From Spironucleus salmonicida (Eukaryota > Fornicata > Diplomonadida > Hexamitidae), in assembly GCA_000497125.2 (NCBI GenBank), contig CM035319.1:798001-862000 (forward strand): a DNA stretch of 64,000 nt. Direction: 5' to 3'. Shown here piece after piece: positions 54,901 through 64,000 of the stretch. A program made the position numbers and the translations under genes. Within the stretch, counting starts at the first letter, position 1; each line of letters opens with the position of its first letter. The notes beneath the pieces are model-generated. The model saw nothing but the letters and a program-made list of their open reading frames with translations, was not told the origin of the DNA and did no database searches.

Positions 54901-55103
54901 ACTGGTCGGCTCATGCAAACTGGTCGGCTCACGCAAGCTGGGTAAGGCTCATGCAAACTGGTCGGCTCACGCAAGCTGGTCGGCTCACGCAAGCTGGGTA
55001 AGGCTCATGCAAACTGGTCGGCTCACGCAAGCTGGGTAAGGCTCATGCAAACTGGTCGGCTCACGCAAGCTGGGTAAGGTTCACGCAAGCTGGGTAAGGC
55101 TCA
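42925..55103. repeat. 18/20-bp satellite, large array (12.2 kb)
   Basis: More than 600 head-to-tail units in one orientation. Unit types: CACGCAAGCTGG core with GTAAGG or TCGG spacer, and a CATGCAAACTGG variant that is absent from the first ~1.3 kb and common after about 44310. A higher-order block is seen: 48601-49050 recurs 2,910 bp later and 50591-50930 recurs 2,584 bp later. The period mixture (18+20) breaks every frame, so it is non-coding. The array ends at 55103 in AT-rich DNA. Confidence 0.97.
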
Positions 55104-55577
55104 CAATATTACTAAAACCTTTAAAAAGTAATGTAGTTCGAAAATTAATTAAACAAAGGAAATATAAACGAAATAAATACAATATTAATTTATTGATGTT
55201 TTTTATAAATTTAGAGTTGAAAAATTTTAATATTCTCATTAACTATCAAAAATTACTAAAGTAGTAGTCATCATTCATTAACTCATAAAACAGCATATTA
55301 GAGTTTTGGAAAAAGTATCACAATTTTATTGTTCGCTCATGTAAATGATAAAATCATGACGCCTTTTACCAAAACTACAAATAAATTTTTTAATGACTTT
55401 ATAAATAATGACTGACTCCTAGTAAATATAACTTCATTAAATTATATTAGCTTAAGTTTTAAGAAAACAATATTATCTAAAATTAGATTGCAAATTCTAA
55501 ATGTACTATTTTCTATAACAAACCAACGTTAGGATCCAGTTATAAACTTTCTACCTGCCGTCGCTAGCCCGACCTGG
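55104..55577. other. AT-rich spacer after the satellite
   Basis: About 470 bp, no gene recognised. At its end (55560-55577) a short GC segment resembles flanking P4 sequence with a few inserted bases, a sign of imprecise joining. Confidence 0.5.
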
Positions 55578-55631
55578 CCCTCGGCGGGAGCACATGCCTG
55601 CGAGTGAGCGCGGTTCCTCTCACTACTGCGG

Positions 55632-55994
55632 TCAGCCCGCGGCCACCAGCCGGAACACCGCCTTGAAGAGGGACCTGAAGGGGCTGAAAAGGTAGAGGAA
55701 TGCACCCCACTCCAGGATGCTGCCCACCACGACGTAGTGGTTCAGCGCGGCCAGGACGCCCAGCATCATGAGTGCGAACGCGAGCTTCTGCTCCGGGCTC
55801 TGCAGAAACGCCTGGAAGTTGCCGAGGCCGACGAAGAAGACGACGCCGACCTGGAGCACGAGGCCGGCCAGCGAGACCAGCGCGAAGTCGAGCGTGAGCA
55901 GCCCCAGGAGGGCGAGCGCGAGCGACACCGCGAAGACGAGGCAGGCGAGGCGGCGGTCCTGGGCGAGCAGGGCGGCGGCGAGCGAGGCCTCCAT
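55632..55994 (-). CDS. GOT1: Got1-like membrane protein (copy e)
   Basis: Full-length, same protein as 30653-31015, opposite strand. Confidence 0.65.
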   Translation of the reverse strand: MEASLAAALLAQDRRLACLVFAVSLALALLGLLTLDFALVSLAGLVLQVGVVFFVGLGNFQAFLQSPEQKLAFALMMLGVLAALNHYVVVGSILEWGAFLYLFSPFRSLFKAVFRLVAAG

Positions 55995-56036
55995 TGTGGG
56001 CCGGCGGCGCGCGCCTGCGTCCTCCCGGAAGGGCAT

Positions 56037-56119
56037 GCATTTTTGGCCGAGTGGTTAAGGCGTAACGTTAAGGCCGTTATGGGACTTATCCCGCGTGGGT
56101 TCGAGCCCCACAGAATGCA
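56037..56119 (+). tRNA. tRNA-Leu(AAG), copy 5
   Basis: Same as the other tRNA-Leu copies. Confidence 0.93.
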
Positions 56120-56194
56120 ATTTGCCCAGACTACAATTTCCCCCAGACTGCAGTTTGCCGCGCGTGTCTCGTGTGGGGTGCGCCGCGACAAAAT

Positions 56195-56267
56195 TACCGG
56201 TGACGGGGCTCGAACCCGCGACCACAGGATTAAGAGTCCTGTGCTCTACCGACTGAGCTACACCGGC
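56195..56267 (-). tRNA. tRNA-Lys(CTT), copy 5
   Basis: Same as the other tRNA-Lys copies. Confidence 0.95.
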
Positions 56268-56315
56268 CTGGCTCCAGTCCGGGTCCCGCGCGCCCAGATC
56301 CAGTGACGAAGCAGC

Positions 56316-56547
56316 TCAGAGCAGGTTCTTGGGGCCGAAGGCGTGGGGGAGCACCTGCGTGAGCGGCATCTCCATCGTGACCTCGCCCGCGCCGTTCAGC
56401 ATGATGCACCACATGTCCGCGCCGAACTCGTTCAGCACCTGCCTGCACGAGCCGCAGGGCAGCCCGGAGTCCCTCGTCACGATCGCCACCGCCACGATGT
56501 TGCGGTGCCCCTGGGCGACCGCGGTGCCGATCGCCGTCTTCTCGGCG
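56316..56547 (-). pseudogene. Cytidine deaminase, shortest fragment
   Basis: Cut at the EKTA motif: Glu and the PCGSC pair remain but the first zinc Cys is lost, so no function is expected. Confidence 0.85.
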
Positions 56548-56710
56548 AAATATGTTAACTTTTGATAATAGAAGTGTGCTGAGATGACCTCAGTACGCTT
56601 CTGCTTGGTAGTATAATATTTTTATAGAGAACTGAATTAATATGGCCATGATTATTTAAGGAAAATTAAGTTAATTATTTAATAAAAATTATTTGATAAA
56701 GAAAAGATAT

Positions 56711-57505
56711 TCATTACTCTAAATTTTTTAATCGATGCTTCTTTTTTCTAGTGATACTAGGTTCACTGATACTGGACTCTAACATTTCATTTTCTTTTTG
56801 ATTAAAAATATTTTCAATTTAACATCGATCAGGAAAAGGAGTTAAGTATTCGCTAGGCTAATAGTCTGTTTAATTATCAATTTATGGCTGTGGAGGCATG
56901 TCATCTACAGCTGGAAAACTCTGTGGCGGTGGAGGCAGGTCATCTACAGCTGGAAAACTCTGTGGCGGTGGAGGCAGGTCATCTACAGCTGGAAAACTCT
57001 GTGGCGGTGGAGGCAGGTCATCTACAGCTGGAAAACTCTGTGGCGGTGGAGGCAGGTCATCTACAGCTGGAAAACTCTGTGGCGGTGGATGCAGGTCATC
57101 TACAGCTGGAAAACTCTGTGGCGGTGGAGGCAGGTCATCTACAGCTGGAAAACTCTGTGGCGGTGGATGCAGGTCATCTACAGCTGGAAAACTCTGTGGC
57201 GGTGGAGGCAGGTCATCTACAGCTGGAAAACTCTGTGGCGGTGGAGGCAGGTCATCTACAGCTGGAAAACTCTGTGGCGGTGGATGCAGGTCATCTACAG
57301 CTGGAAAACTCTGTGGCGGTGGAGGCAGGTCATCTACAGCTGGAAAACTCTGTGGCGGTGGATGCAGGTCATCTACAGCTGGAAAACTCTGTGGCGGTGG
57401 AGGGAAATTATGTGATTTAATTGATTTACTTGGTTACTAAATTTTGTTCTAAGGGACGATTTACTTATTCAATAAATTCCATGAAAAATCATATTTTCTG
57501 AACAT
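56711..57505 (-). CDS. Proline-rich repeat protein with 13 QSFPAVDDLPPPP-type units, 264 aa
   Basis: 265 codons from ATG 57505 to TGA 56711, open only with TAA/TAG as Gln. N-terminus of ~36 basic/Gln residues (MFRKYDFSWNLLNKQIVPQ). Then about 13 tandem 13-residue units QSFPAVDDLPPPP, with H replacing the first P in four. A unique C-terminal 65 residues follow (PSEYLTPFPDRCQIENIF) and end in a basic cluster RKKKHRLK. The F-P-x-x-D-D-L-P-P-P-P pattern resembles ligands of EVH1, SH3 or profilin in actin assembly; that role is inferred. The plus-strand frames through the repeat are decoys, lacking unique coding flanks. Confidence 0.82.
56884..57402. repeat. 39-bp coding minisatellite, 13 copies
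   Basis: Head-to-tail 39-bp units differing almost only by GGAGGC versus GGATGC, which changes Pro to His in the minus-strand protein. No frame-breaking indels. Confidence 0.97.
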
Positions 57506-57885
57506 TTTAAATTTTTATTAAAATAGAGTATATATCTATCTTTAATTTAACGGTAAATTAATTGATAATAATTATGCTTAACAGATACAGCAAAAAAGAA
57601 TATTTTAAGATGGAACATAAATAATTGACTAGCATACATGAGGAATTACAAATTTTTAGTTGCATTTAAGACAAAAAATATCATCTTTTGTGTAATAATT
57701 TGGTTTAATTTATCTAAGGATTTACGAAAGTTAACTTGTATGAGGACAACTCATTAATTTATAAAGGAAAAGTTAATATTAATTATTTATATAATCTGAT
57801 ATATTTTATAAATCTATTTTATGTATTAAGTACTATTTTAAACATATAATTACAATTATTAATTATATTTAATAGTAAAAATGAC
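57506..57885. other. AT-rich spacer
   Basis: 380 bp upstream of the proline-rich gene and before the truncated kinase; probably holds that gene's promoter. Nothing else recognised. Confidence 0.45.
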
Positions 57886-58833
57886 TCATTTGGTGTAGTC
57901 TTCCGTGCTCGCTCTCAAGATGGGCAGCACTTAGCAATCAAAAAAGTATTCCAAGACCGCAGGTATCGCAACCGTGAGCTATAGGTAATATAGCAGCTGT
58001 ATCCTCATGAATTTATAGTTAAAACAGTAAATTACTATTTCTCTACAGCGAACTCCCAGTAAAACGGATATTATCTGAATCTTATTATGTAGTACTATCC
58101 AGAAAACGCGTATCAAGTTTATCGTGGCTTTGCTAGGAACGGTAAGAAGCTTCAGCTTTCCGACATTAAGCTATACACCTATCAGTTCCTTCGGGGCCTC
58201 GCCTGGATGCACTGTTTCTAGGTCACAAACCGCGATCTTAAACCATAGAACACTTTAATTGATAGGTAGTCAGGAAGAGCTGTTCTTTGCGACCTTGGTT
58301 CTGCGAAGTAGCTCAACCCACAGGAACCCAACATCGCTTATATTTGTTCTCGCTACTATCGCGCGCCAGAGTTAGTCTTTGGCTCCCGCTTCTACAGTTG
58401 TGTTATCGATGTCTGGAGTTTTGCGTGCGTGGTTGCAGAGATGATGATAGGGAGACCTCTTTTCCCTGGTCAATCCCCAATCGACCAGCTGGTTGAGATA
58501 ATCAAGGTTCTTGGCCCTCCATCTTTAGTTGATCTGAAGAATATGAATCCATAACTGCGGGAGTATAATTTTCCAACCATCTAGACTACGCCTCTGGAGT
58601 AGGTGCTGGGCACCAACGATCCAGTCATCCTGGATTTCTTCAAGAACTGTCTCAGATACTCCCCAGGTCTTAGGTTTACCTGCTTCTAAGCCCTATAGCA
58701 CGAGTTCTTCGATGAGGTAAGGGCGAAGAGCACTGACGACAGGCTCTTCCAGTTCAACCAGACGGAGGTGGACCAGGCCCTCACCCAGGTGGGCGTGGCG
58801 GGCGTGAACAAGCTCAAGAACGGGAGGGTGTGA
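57886..58833 (+). pseudogene. GSK3-like kinase, 5'-truncated (copy 3)
   Basis: Matches copy 1 from codon 38, so the leader and the first half of the glycine loop are missing. The rest, with NRD, DLG and the TGA, is kept, with a few substitutions. No in-frame ATG directly before the junction. Confidence 0.8.
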
Positions 58834-58927
58834 ATGTTGCCTTTCACTTACTGCCTGGCTCCGGACCAGCGGCCTGCGTGCTGCCTCTACTCTACTCCAC
58901 TCCACTCCACTCGACCCTGGCCCTCGG

Positions 58928-59219
58928 CACGGGCGTCATCGTCAAGGGCTGCAACGTCGAGAATGCGGTCTCCCCCAACGGCGCCTGCGCCGAGAAGACG
59001 GCGATCGGCACCGCGGTCGCCCAGGGGCACCGCAACATCGTGGCGGTGGCGATCGTGACGAGGGACTCCGGGCTGCCCTGCGGCTCGTGCAGGCAGGTGC
59101 TGAACGAGTTCGGCGCGGACATGTGGTGCATCATGCTGAACGGCGCGGGCGAGGTCACGATGGAGATGCCGCTCACGCAGGTGCTCCCCCACGCCTTCGG
59201 CCCCAAGAACCTGCTCTGA
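58928..59219 (+). pseudogene. Cytidine deaminase, 5'-truncated (copy 5)
   Basis: Same as 30040-30331. Confidence 0.8.
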
Positions 59220-59267
59220 GCTGCTTCGTCACTGGATCTGGGCGCGCGGGACCCGGACTGGAGCCAG

Positions 59268-59340
59268 GCCGGTGTAGCTCAGTCGGTAGAGCACAGGACT
59301 CTTAATCCTGTGGTCGCGGGTTCGAGCCCCGTCACCGGTA
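59268..59340 (+). tRNA. tRNA-Lys(CTT), copy 6
   Basis: Same as the other tRNA-Lys copies. Confidence 0.95.
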
Positions 59341-59415
59341 ATTTTGTCGCGGCGCACCCCACACGAGACACGCGCGGCAAACTGCAGTCTGGGGGAAATT
59401 GTAGTCTGGGCAAAT

Positions 59416-59498
59416 TGCATTCTGTGGGGCTCGAACCCACGCGGGATAAGTCCCATAACGGCCTTAACGTTACGCCTTAACCACTCGGCCAAAAATGC
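59416..59498 (-). tRNA. tRNA-Leu(AAG), copy 6
   Basis: Same as the other tRNA-Leu copies. Confidence 0.93.
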
Positions 59499-59540
59499 AT
59501 GCCCTTCCGGGAGGACGCAGGCGCGCGCCGCCGGCCCACA

Positions 59541-59903
59541 ATGGAGGCCTCGCTCGCCGCCGCCCTGCTCGCCCAGGACCGCCGCCTCGCCTGCCTCGTC
59601 TTCGCGGTGTCGCTCGCGCTCGCCCTCCTGGGGCTGCTCACGCTCGACTTCGCGCTGGTCTCGCTGGCCGGCCTCGTGCTCCAGGTCGGCGTCGTCTTCT
59701 TCGTCGGCCTCGGCAACTTCCAGGCGTTTCTGCAGAGCCCGGAGCAGAAGCTCGCGTTCGCACTCATGATGCTGGGCGTCCTGGCCGCGCTGAACCACTA
59801 CGTCGTGGTGGGCAGCATCCTGGAGTGGGGCGCATTCCTCTACCTTTTCAGCCCCTTCAGGTCCCTCTTCAAGGCGGTGTTCCGGCTGGTGGCCGCGGGC
59901 TGA
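59541..59903 (+). CDS. GOT1: Got1-like membrane protein (copy f)
   Basis: Same as 30653-31015. Confidence 0.65.
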   Translation: MEASLAAALLAQDRRLACLVFAVSLALALLGLLTLDFALVSLAGLVLQVGVVFFVGLGNFQAFLQSPEQKLAFALMMLGVLAALNHYVVVGSILEWGAFLYLFSPFRSLFKAVFRLVAAG

Positions 59904-60189
59904 CCGCAGTAGTGAGAGGAACCGCGCTCACTCGCAGGCATGTGCTCCCGCCGAGGGCTAGCGGCGCAGGCAGTGCGAGGGGGCTGGGGACCGTGCCAGC
60001 AGCTTGCTACCATTACTACCGCGGAGCAGGGACCCATCCAAGCGGTTCGCCCCGGCACACGCTGGCTAGGGGTCCCGGAGTGGGGTGCGAGGCAGCTAGG
60101 ACGATCGCCGAGGGAGGCGTGGCACCGCGTACTGTGACGACGGCAGGCAGCGGGTAAGGCACGACCTCAGCACCGAAAGATAAAAATTC

Positions 60190-60639
60190 TCACTATACGA
60201 TAATGTTGTACCCGTTCTTGCGCACGCGCCTGAAGCCCCTGCAGTAGTAAACCCCGCCCAGGACTACCGCCAGGACGCTCAAGCTGGCAAGGACGAGCCA
60301 TATTATGATGAACACTGGCGATGTAAGGTCGTGCTTGCTTTCCGCGGAGACGGGAATCAGCAAGTTGCCGTAAAACCCGCTGGGCTGGTTCACCTCGACA
60401 TATATGTCATTCCCGGAACTCAGGAACGAAAAGCACGTCGGATCCTGGCAAATGAAGATAGTTGAGATTTTATTGCTTAGAGGAACAAGCTAATCCAAGA
60501 AAACATCAGCCTGTAAAGGGATACTGATAGTAAATGCTTCGTTTTATACATAATTACAATTTTTCACATCTATTTCAATGAAAATAGAGAGTGAGGAAAC
60601 GGAGGTTGTTCCTGTCAAGCAAGCAAGTAATGGCAGCAT
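60190..60639 (-). CDS. Type I membrane protein with YxxPhi tail (copy 3)
   Basis: Same architecture as 31302-31751: signal peptide, Cys-containing ectodomain, membrane segment, YNII tail. A few substitutions (for example CFSFL instead of CFAFL). Confidence 0.75.
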
Positions 60640-60917
60640 TCTGTGAGTTTCTAGTAATTATATATATCAATATTTTATATAAAATAATATAACCGATTGA
60701 TACAGTTTCAATGCATTATCGCAATAAATAACCTAATAAGAATAATAATATAGACTATATATAAATTTCTTAAATTAGAATAGGAATGTATATCACTCTT
60801 AGGAAGTTTTATATTGTTGTACAGTTTTACTTGAGCAACAAATAGGAGCTGTTGATCCTCATTTGATGTATTCTGCAGTTTATCCTAAAAGCAGGCTCAT
60901 CTTGCACCATTGGCTTA

Positions 60918-63900
60918 TCACTTCCCTTCGAAATCTTTTAGTTTTCGCTGAAGCTTATTTACCGTCTCCAGCAGCTTTTGCCGCGCCTAAATCCCAAATT
61001 CTTATCCGGTGTAGGTCAGGCATATATCATAATCCATTGCAAACTTCATAGCCTCATTCTCTGGAAAATCAGAACAGAAAAATCGATAGATATATGCAAA
61101 AAATCGCATTCCAGATTCTATGCGAATTTAGGTATTGTCTGACATTAAAAATGTGGTGAAGTCATCTTTAAGCTGGTTGGCGAGGTTGGCAATTTTATTT
61201 TATTTTATAATCTTCTTGCTGAAGAAAACATACCTTATTACTGTCAAAACATTAACATCCTCAAAAATAACGTCTGTATTGGCTATAATCTCTTGTATTT
61301 TAGTGATATCGATTTAGCTTTAGTTTTAGCCTTAGGCCTTAATTTTCTTAAGTTGCATTTCATAGTTCTTCATTTGCTCGGCATAAATCGAATTTTATGT
61401 CATTGCTGTGAGCAGTTTCGAATTCAGCTCATCCTTCTTCGCATTTATTTGAGATTAGAGAATCATATTTTGCGATGATAGATTGTTTATTTGCTAGTTC
61501 AACTAAGCAATCTCCATATCCTTCACGCTCATTTCGCGATGTTGAGACGTCAGCATCTGAGAACTTTGCATGGACTCATTGAGCTCTAATTTAGTCGAGT
61601 GGAGCTCTCGTTTTAGGGTGTCATTTTCACTTATTAAGGTGATCTAAGCGGCTAAGTCGGCCTTAAGTTTATCAACATTCTCATTCAAAACAACAATTTA
61701 TGCCTCCTGTGCCGATTTTATGTCCTGGATTTCTTTGCTTTTCGACGCATCTTACGCTTCCATTGACAGTTTTGCGTCTGAAATCTCTTATTACAGCTAA
61801 TTTATCAATAGGATATGCTAATTTTGCTAGTGTGCCAGTTAATTCTCCAATGAGAAAATTTCCTCCTAAAATGTATCATTTTACGTTTATAGTTATTAAA
61901 CTTGATCTTTTAATATACTATTAGCGTTTTCCTGGTTTTACAGATTCTGGTTAAGTAAATCTAGTTCACTGTTCTTGGAGCTTAGTATATCTTCAATTGC
62001 CGAATCCTTGCTTTCTTGCACAGACGCTATTATCTTTTCGCTTTCTTGCTGCTGGGTGGCCATCAAGTTGCGTAGCGTTTTCTCCTACTCTTAGAAAGAG
62101 ATTTCCCGCTCCGCGATGGCGGTTTTCGCAGTGGTGATTTGTTTCTGCAGCTCATTGAGAAGGTTCGTATGCTGCTGCTACATGTTATGGACCACCGACT
62201 CGTGTAACCCTACAGTGTTCTACAATACAAATTCATGATCCTGTTTTAATGCTAATATATTCGTCTAATGCGCATCTGTAAGTTCGGAAATTGTAATTGT
62301 ATTTAAATTTTTCAGCTTCTCAAGCTCAGCTTAGAAATTTTCCTAACTTACTTAAAGTTGCTAATACAGCTATTCTTAAATGTTTAGTAAAGAAGTTTTA
62401 GCTAGTGTAAGCTCACCCATAAGTTTATCCTCTGCTTCCTTATGAGCCTAATGCGCTGCCTACTGTTGTTCTGAAAGTTCTATCCTCTGTGCTTGATTTT
62501 GATCATTTGCTTTCTTTATCTGAAGAAGAAGTTCTTATTTCTACTATTCAAATTCCTAATTATCTAACTATCGCATTTCTCTAATTTGTACGATTTATGT
62601 ATTCAGTTCATTTTCTATTGAATGCTATGACTCAATTAAAGCTAATCTACTTTAAATTTCCATATCCAGTTTGGTCTCAAGTTAAGATTTCATATCATTA
62701 AATTTGTTCTTATCGATCTAGTTTTATACTGATTATTCTTCCGCTTGTTAGTTATATGCTTTCTTGATGGTTTCAATGTTTCCTTGTTCCTACTGTAGTT
62801 AAGTTTCTTTTTATTAAAGAAGCTTACTTTAAACTTCAGCTTAAATTTAAATTTCACATATTTATCTAGTATGTTCATCTAATAGTGTCTATGCCTATAA
62901 AAGTTTTGATCTAGACTAACTCAGTGCTTCATCACTTTCTTGCTGCTGGGTGGCCATCAAGTTGCGTAGCGTTTTCTCCTACTCTTAGAAAGAGATTTCC
63001 CGCTCCGCGATGGCGGTTTTCGCAGTGGTGATTTCTTTCTGCAGCTCATTGAGAAGGTTCGTATGCTGCTGCTACATGTTATGGACCACCGACTCGTGTA
63101 ACCCTACAGTGTTCTACAATACAAATTCATGATCCTGTTTTAATGCTAATATATTCGTCTAATGCGCATCTATAAGTTCGGAAATTGTAATTGTATTTAA
63201 ATTTTTCAGCTTCTCAAGCTCAGCTTAGAAATTTTCCTAACTTACTTAAAGTTGCTAATACAGCTATTCTTAAATGTTTAGTAAAGAAGTTTTAGCTAGT
63301 GTAAGCTCACCCATAAGTTTATCCTCTGCTTCCTTATGAGCCTAATGCGCTGCCTACTGTTGTTCTGAAAGTTCTATCCTCTGTGCTTGATTTTGATCAT
63401 TTGCTTTCTTTATCTGAAGAAGAAGTTCTTATTTCTACTATTCAAATTCCTAATTATCTAACTATCGCATTTCTCTAATTTGTACGATTTATGTATTCAG
63501 TTCATTTTCTATTGAATGCTATGACTCAATTAAAGCTAATCTACTTTAAATTTCCATATCCAGTTTGGTCTCAAGTTAAGATTTCATATCATTAAATTTG
63601 TTCTTATCGATCTAGTTTTATACTGATTATTCTTCCGCTTGTTAGTTATATGCTTTCTTGATGGTTTCAATGTTTCCTTGTTCCTACTGTAGTTAAGTTT
63701 CTTTTTATTAAAGAAGCTTACTTTAAACTTCAGCTTAAATTTAAATTTCACATATTTATCTAGTATGTTCATCTAATAGTGTCTATGCCTATAAAAGTTT
63801 TGATCTAGACTAACTCAGTGCTTCATCACTTTCTTGCTGCTGGGTGGCCATCAAGTTGCGTAGCGTTTTCTCCTACTCTTAGAAAGAGATTTCCCGCTCC

Positions 63901-64000
63901 GCGATGGCGGTTTTCGCAGTGGTGATTTCTTTCTGCAGCTCATTGAGAAGGTTCGTATGCTGCTGCTACATGTTATGGACCACCGACTCGTGTAACCCTA
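60918..64000 (-). CDS. Long coiled-coil protein with 298-residue tandem repeats (copy 3, runs off window)
   Basis: The C-terminal ~430 residues match copies 1 and 2. Upstream of 62204 the protein differs: a 298-codon Gln-rich coiled-coil block (including EQQQAAHQAHKEAEDKLMGE) repeats in frame at 894-bp intervals and continues past the window end. TAA/TAG occur every few codons, always as Gln; no TGA was met. Unlike copies 1 and 2 it is not cut by satellite inside the window, so this may be the functional long form. Probably a rod-like structural protein. Confidence 0.82.
62041..64000. repeat. 894-bp tandem repeat in the coiled-coil gene
   Basis: Units start at 62041, 62935 and 63829 (incomplete). 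894 is 298 codons. Units 1 and 2 differ by only a few bases (for example near 62142 and 62270), so growth is recent. Confidence 0.96.

Larger units (their letters stand above)
55578..56547. repeat. Palindrome P4, left arm
   Basis: 970 bp inverted against 58988-59957, with the Got1-like gene, both tRNAs and a deaminase fragment. Shares with its partner the CCCCCAGAC/CTACAATTTC variant between the tRNAs, not found in the 30- and 38-kb units. Confidence 0.9.
58988..59957. repeat. Palindrome P4, right arm
   Basis: Inverted copy of 55578-56547, 2.4 kb away across the proline-rich gene. Confidence 0.9.
57886..62204. repeat. Segmental duplication, partial unit 3
   Basis: Matches 28998-33316 (offset 28,888 bp) with scattered single-base differences, so it is older than the split of units 1 and 2. 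It diverges inside the long coiled-coil gene. Confidence 0.93.

Noticed and set aside
42925-55103. CRISPR-like array
   Set aside because: Units are directly adjacent without unique spacers, and the window is eukaryotic.
34863-55103. Coding use of the 18/20-bp satellite
   Set aside because: Units of 18 and 20 bp shift the frame and TGA arises in every frame within a few units.
56884-57440. Plus-strand frames through the 39-bp repeat (AVEAGHLQLENSV type)
   Set aside because: End within AT-rich DNA directly after the repeat; the minus-strand proline-rich frame has a proper start, unique ends and TGA.
1-64000. Retroelement, DNA transposon or virus-like genes as the source of the repeats
   Set aside because: No reverse transcriptase, integrase, transposase or capsid-like motif was seen, and the repeats consist of ordinary host genes, tRNAs and satellite.

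Overview
ORGANISM AND CODE. This is nuclear DNA of a eukaryotic microbe in which TAA and TAG are read as glutamine and TGA is the only stop. The code is visible directly: a Wee1-like kinase, a GSK3-like kinase, ribosomal proteins uL23 and eL38, a CDF metal transporter and several coiled-coil proteins each stay in one frame only if internal TAA/TAG are Gln, and each ends at TGA. In GSK3 the catalytic-loop Gln of KPQN is itself a TAG. No gene in the window needs an intron and spacers are short. I favour a hexamitid diplomonad (Hexamita/Spironucleus type, known for this code and for few introns). A ciliate, which shares the code, is the main alternative. Standard-code gene calling would miss or chop most genes here.

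LAYOUT. 1-17919 is GC-rich and dominated by two large near-perfect palindromes. P1 has arms 1-3195 and 6798-9991, P2 has arms 10690-13282 and 15324-17919. P1 arms carry a histidine-acid-phosphatase-like gene, a basic 170-aa protein and part of a secreted/membrane ORF. The P1 spacer carries a tail-anchored protein with about 78 nine-residue repeats. P2 arms carry a Mn-type CDF transporter, two hypothetical genes and tRNA-Met; the P2 spacer carries eL31 and three small genes. 17920-20733 is AT-rich with uL23, eL38 and small ORFs. 20734-24497 holds a full cytidine deaminase and a third, short palindrome. 24657-27675 is AT-rich with a Wee1-like kinase.

From 27676 the window is a segmental duplication with an 8,062-bp offset: coiled-coil protein, GSK3, cytidine deaminase 3' part, tRNA-Lys, tRNA-Leu, Got1-like protein, type I membrane protein and a long coiled-coil gene. 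Each unit ends in an 18/20-bp satellite, 1.1 kb at 34863-35990 and 12.2 kb at 42925-55103. After the big array come an inverted partial unit (55578-56547), a proline-rich repeat protein (56711-57505) and a third forward unit (57886 onward). There the coiled-coil gene has an in-frame 894-bp tandem repeat running off the window end.

HOW THE PARTS RELATE. Gene content is housekeeping: translation, nucleotide salvage, cell-cycle and signalling kinases, Golgi traffic, metal transport. What is unusual is the architecture. Breakpoints of palindromes, tandem copies and satellite arrays fall repeatedly inside genes, producing truncated copies and ORFs with exchanged ends beside intact ones. No retroelement, transposase or virus-like gene was recognised.
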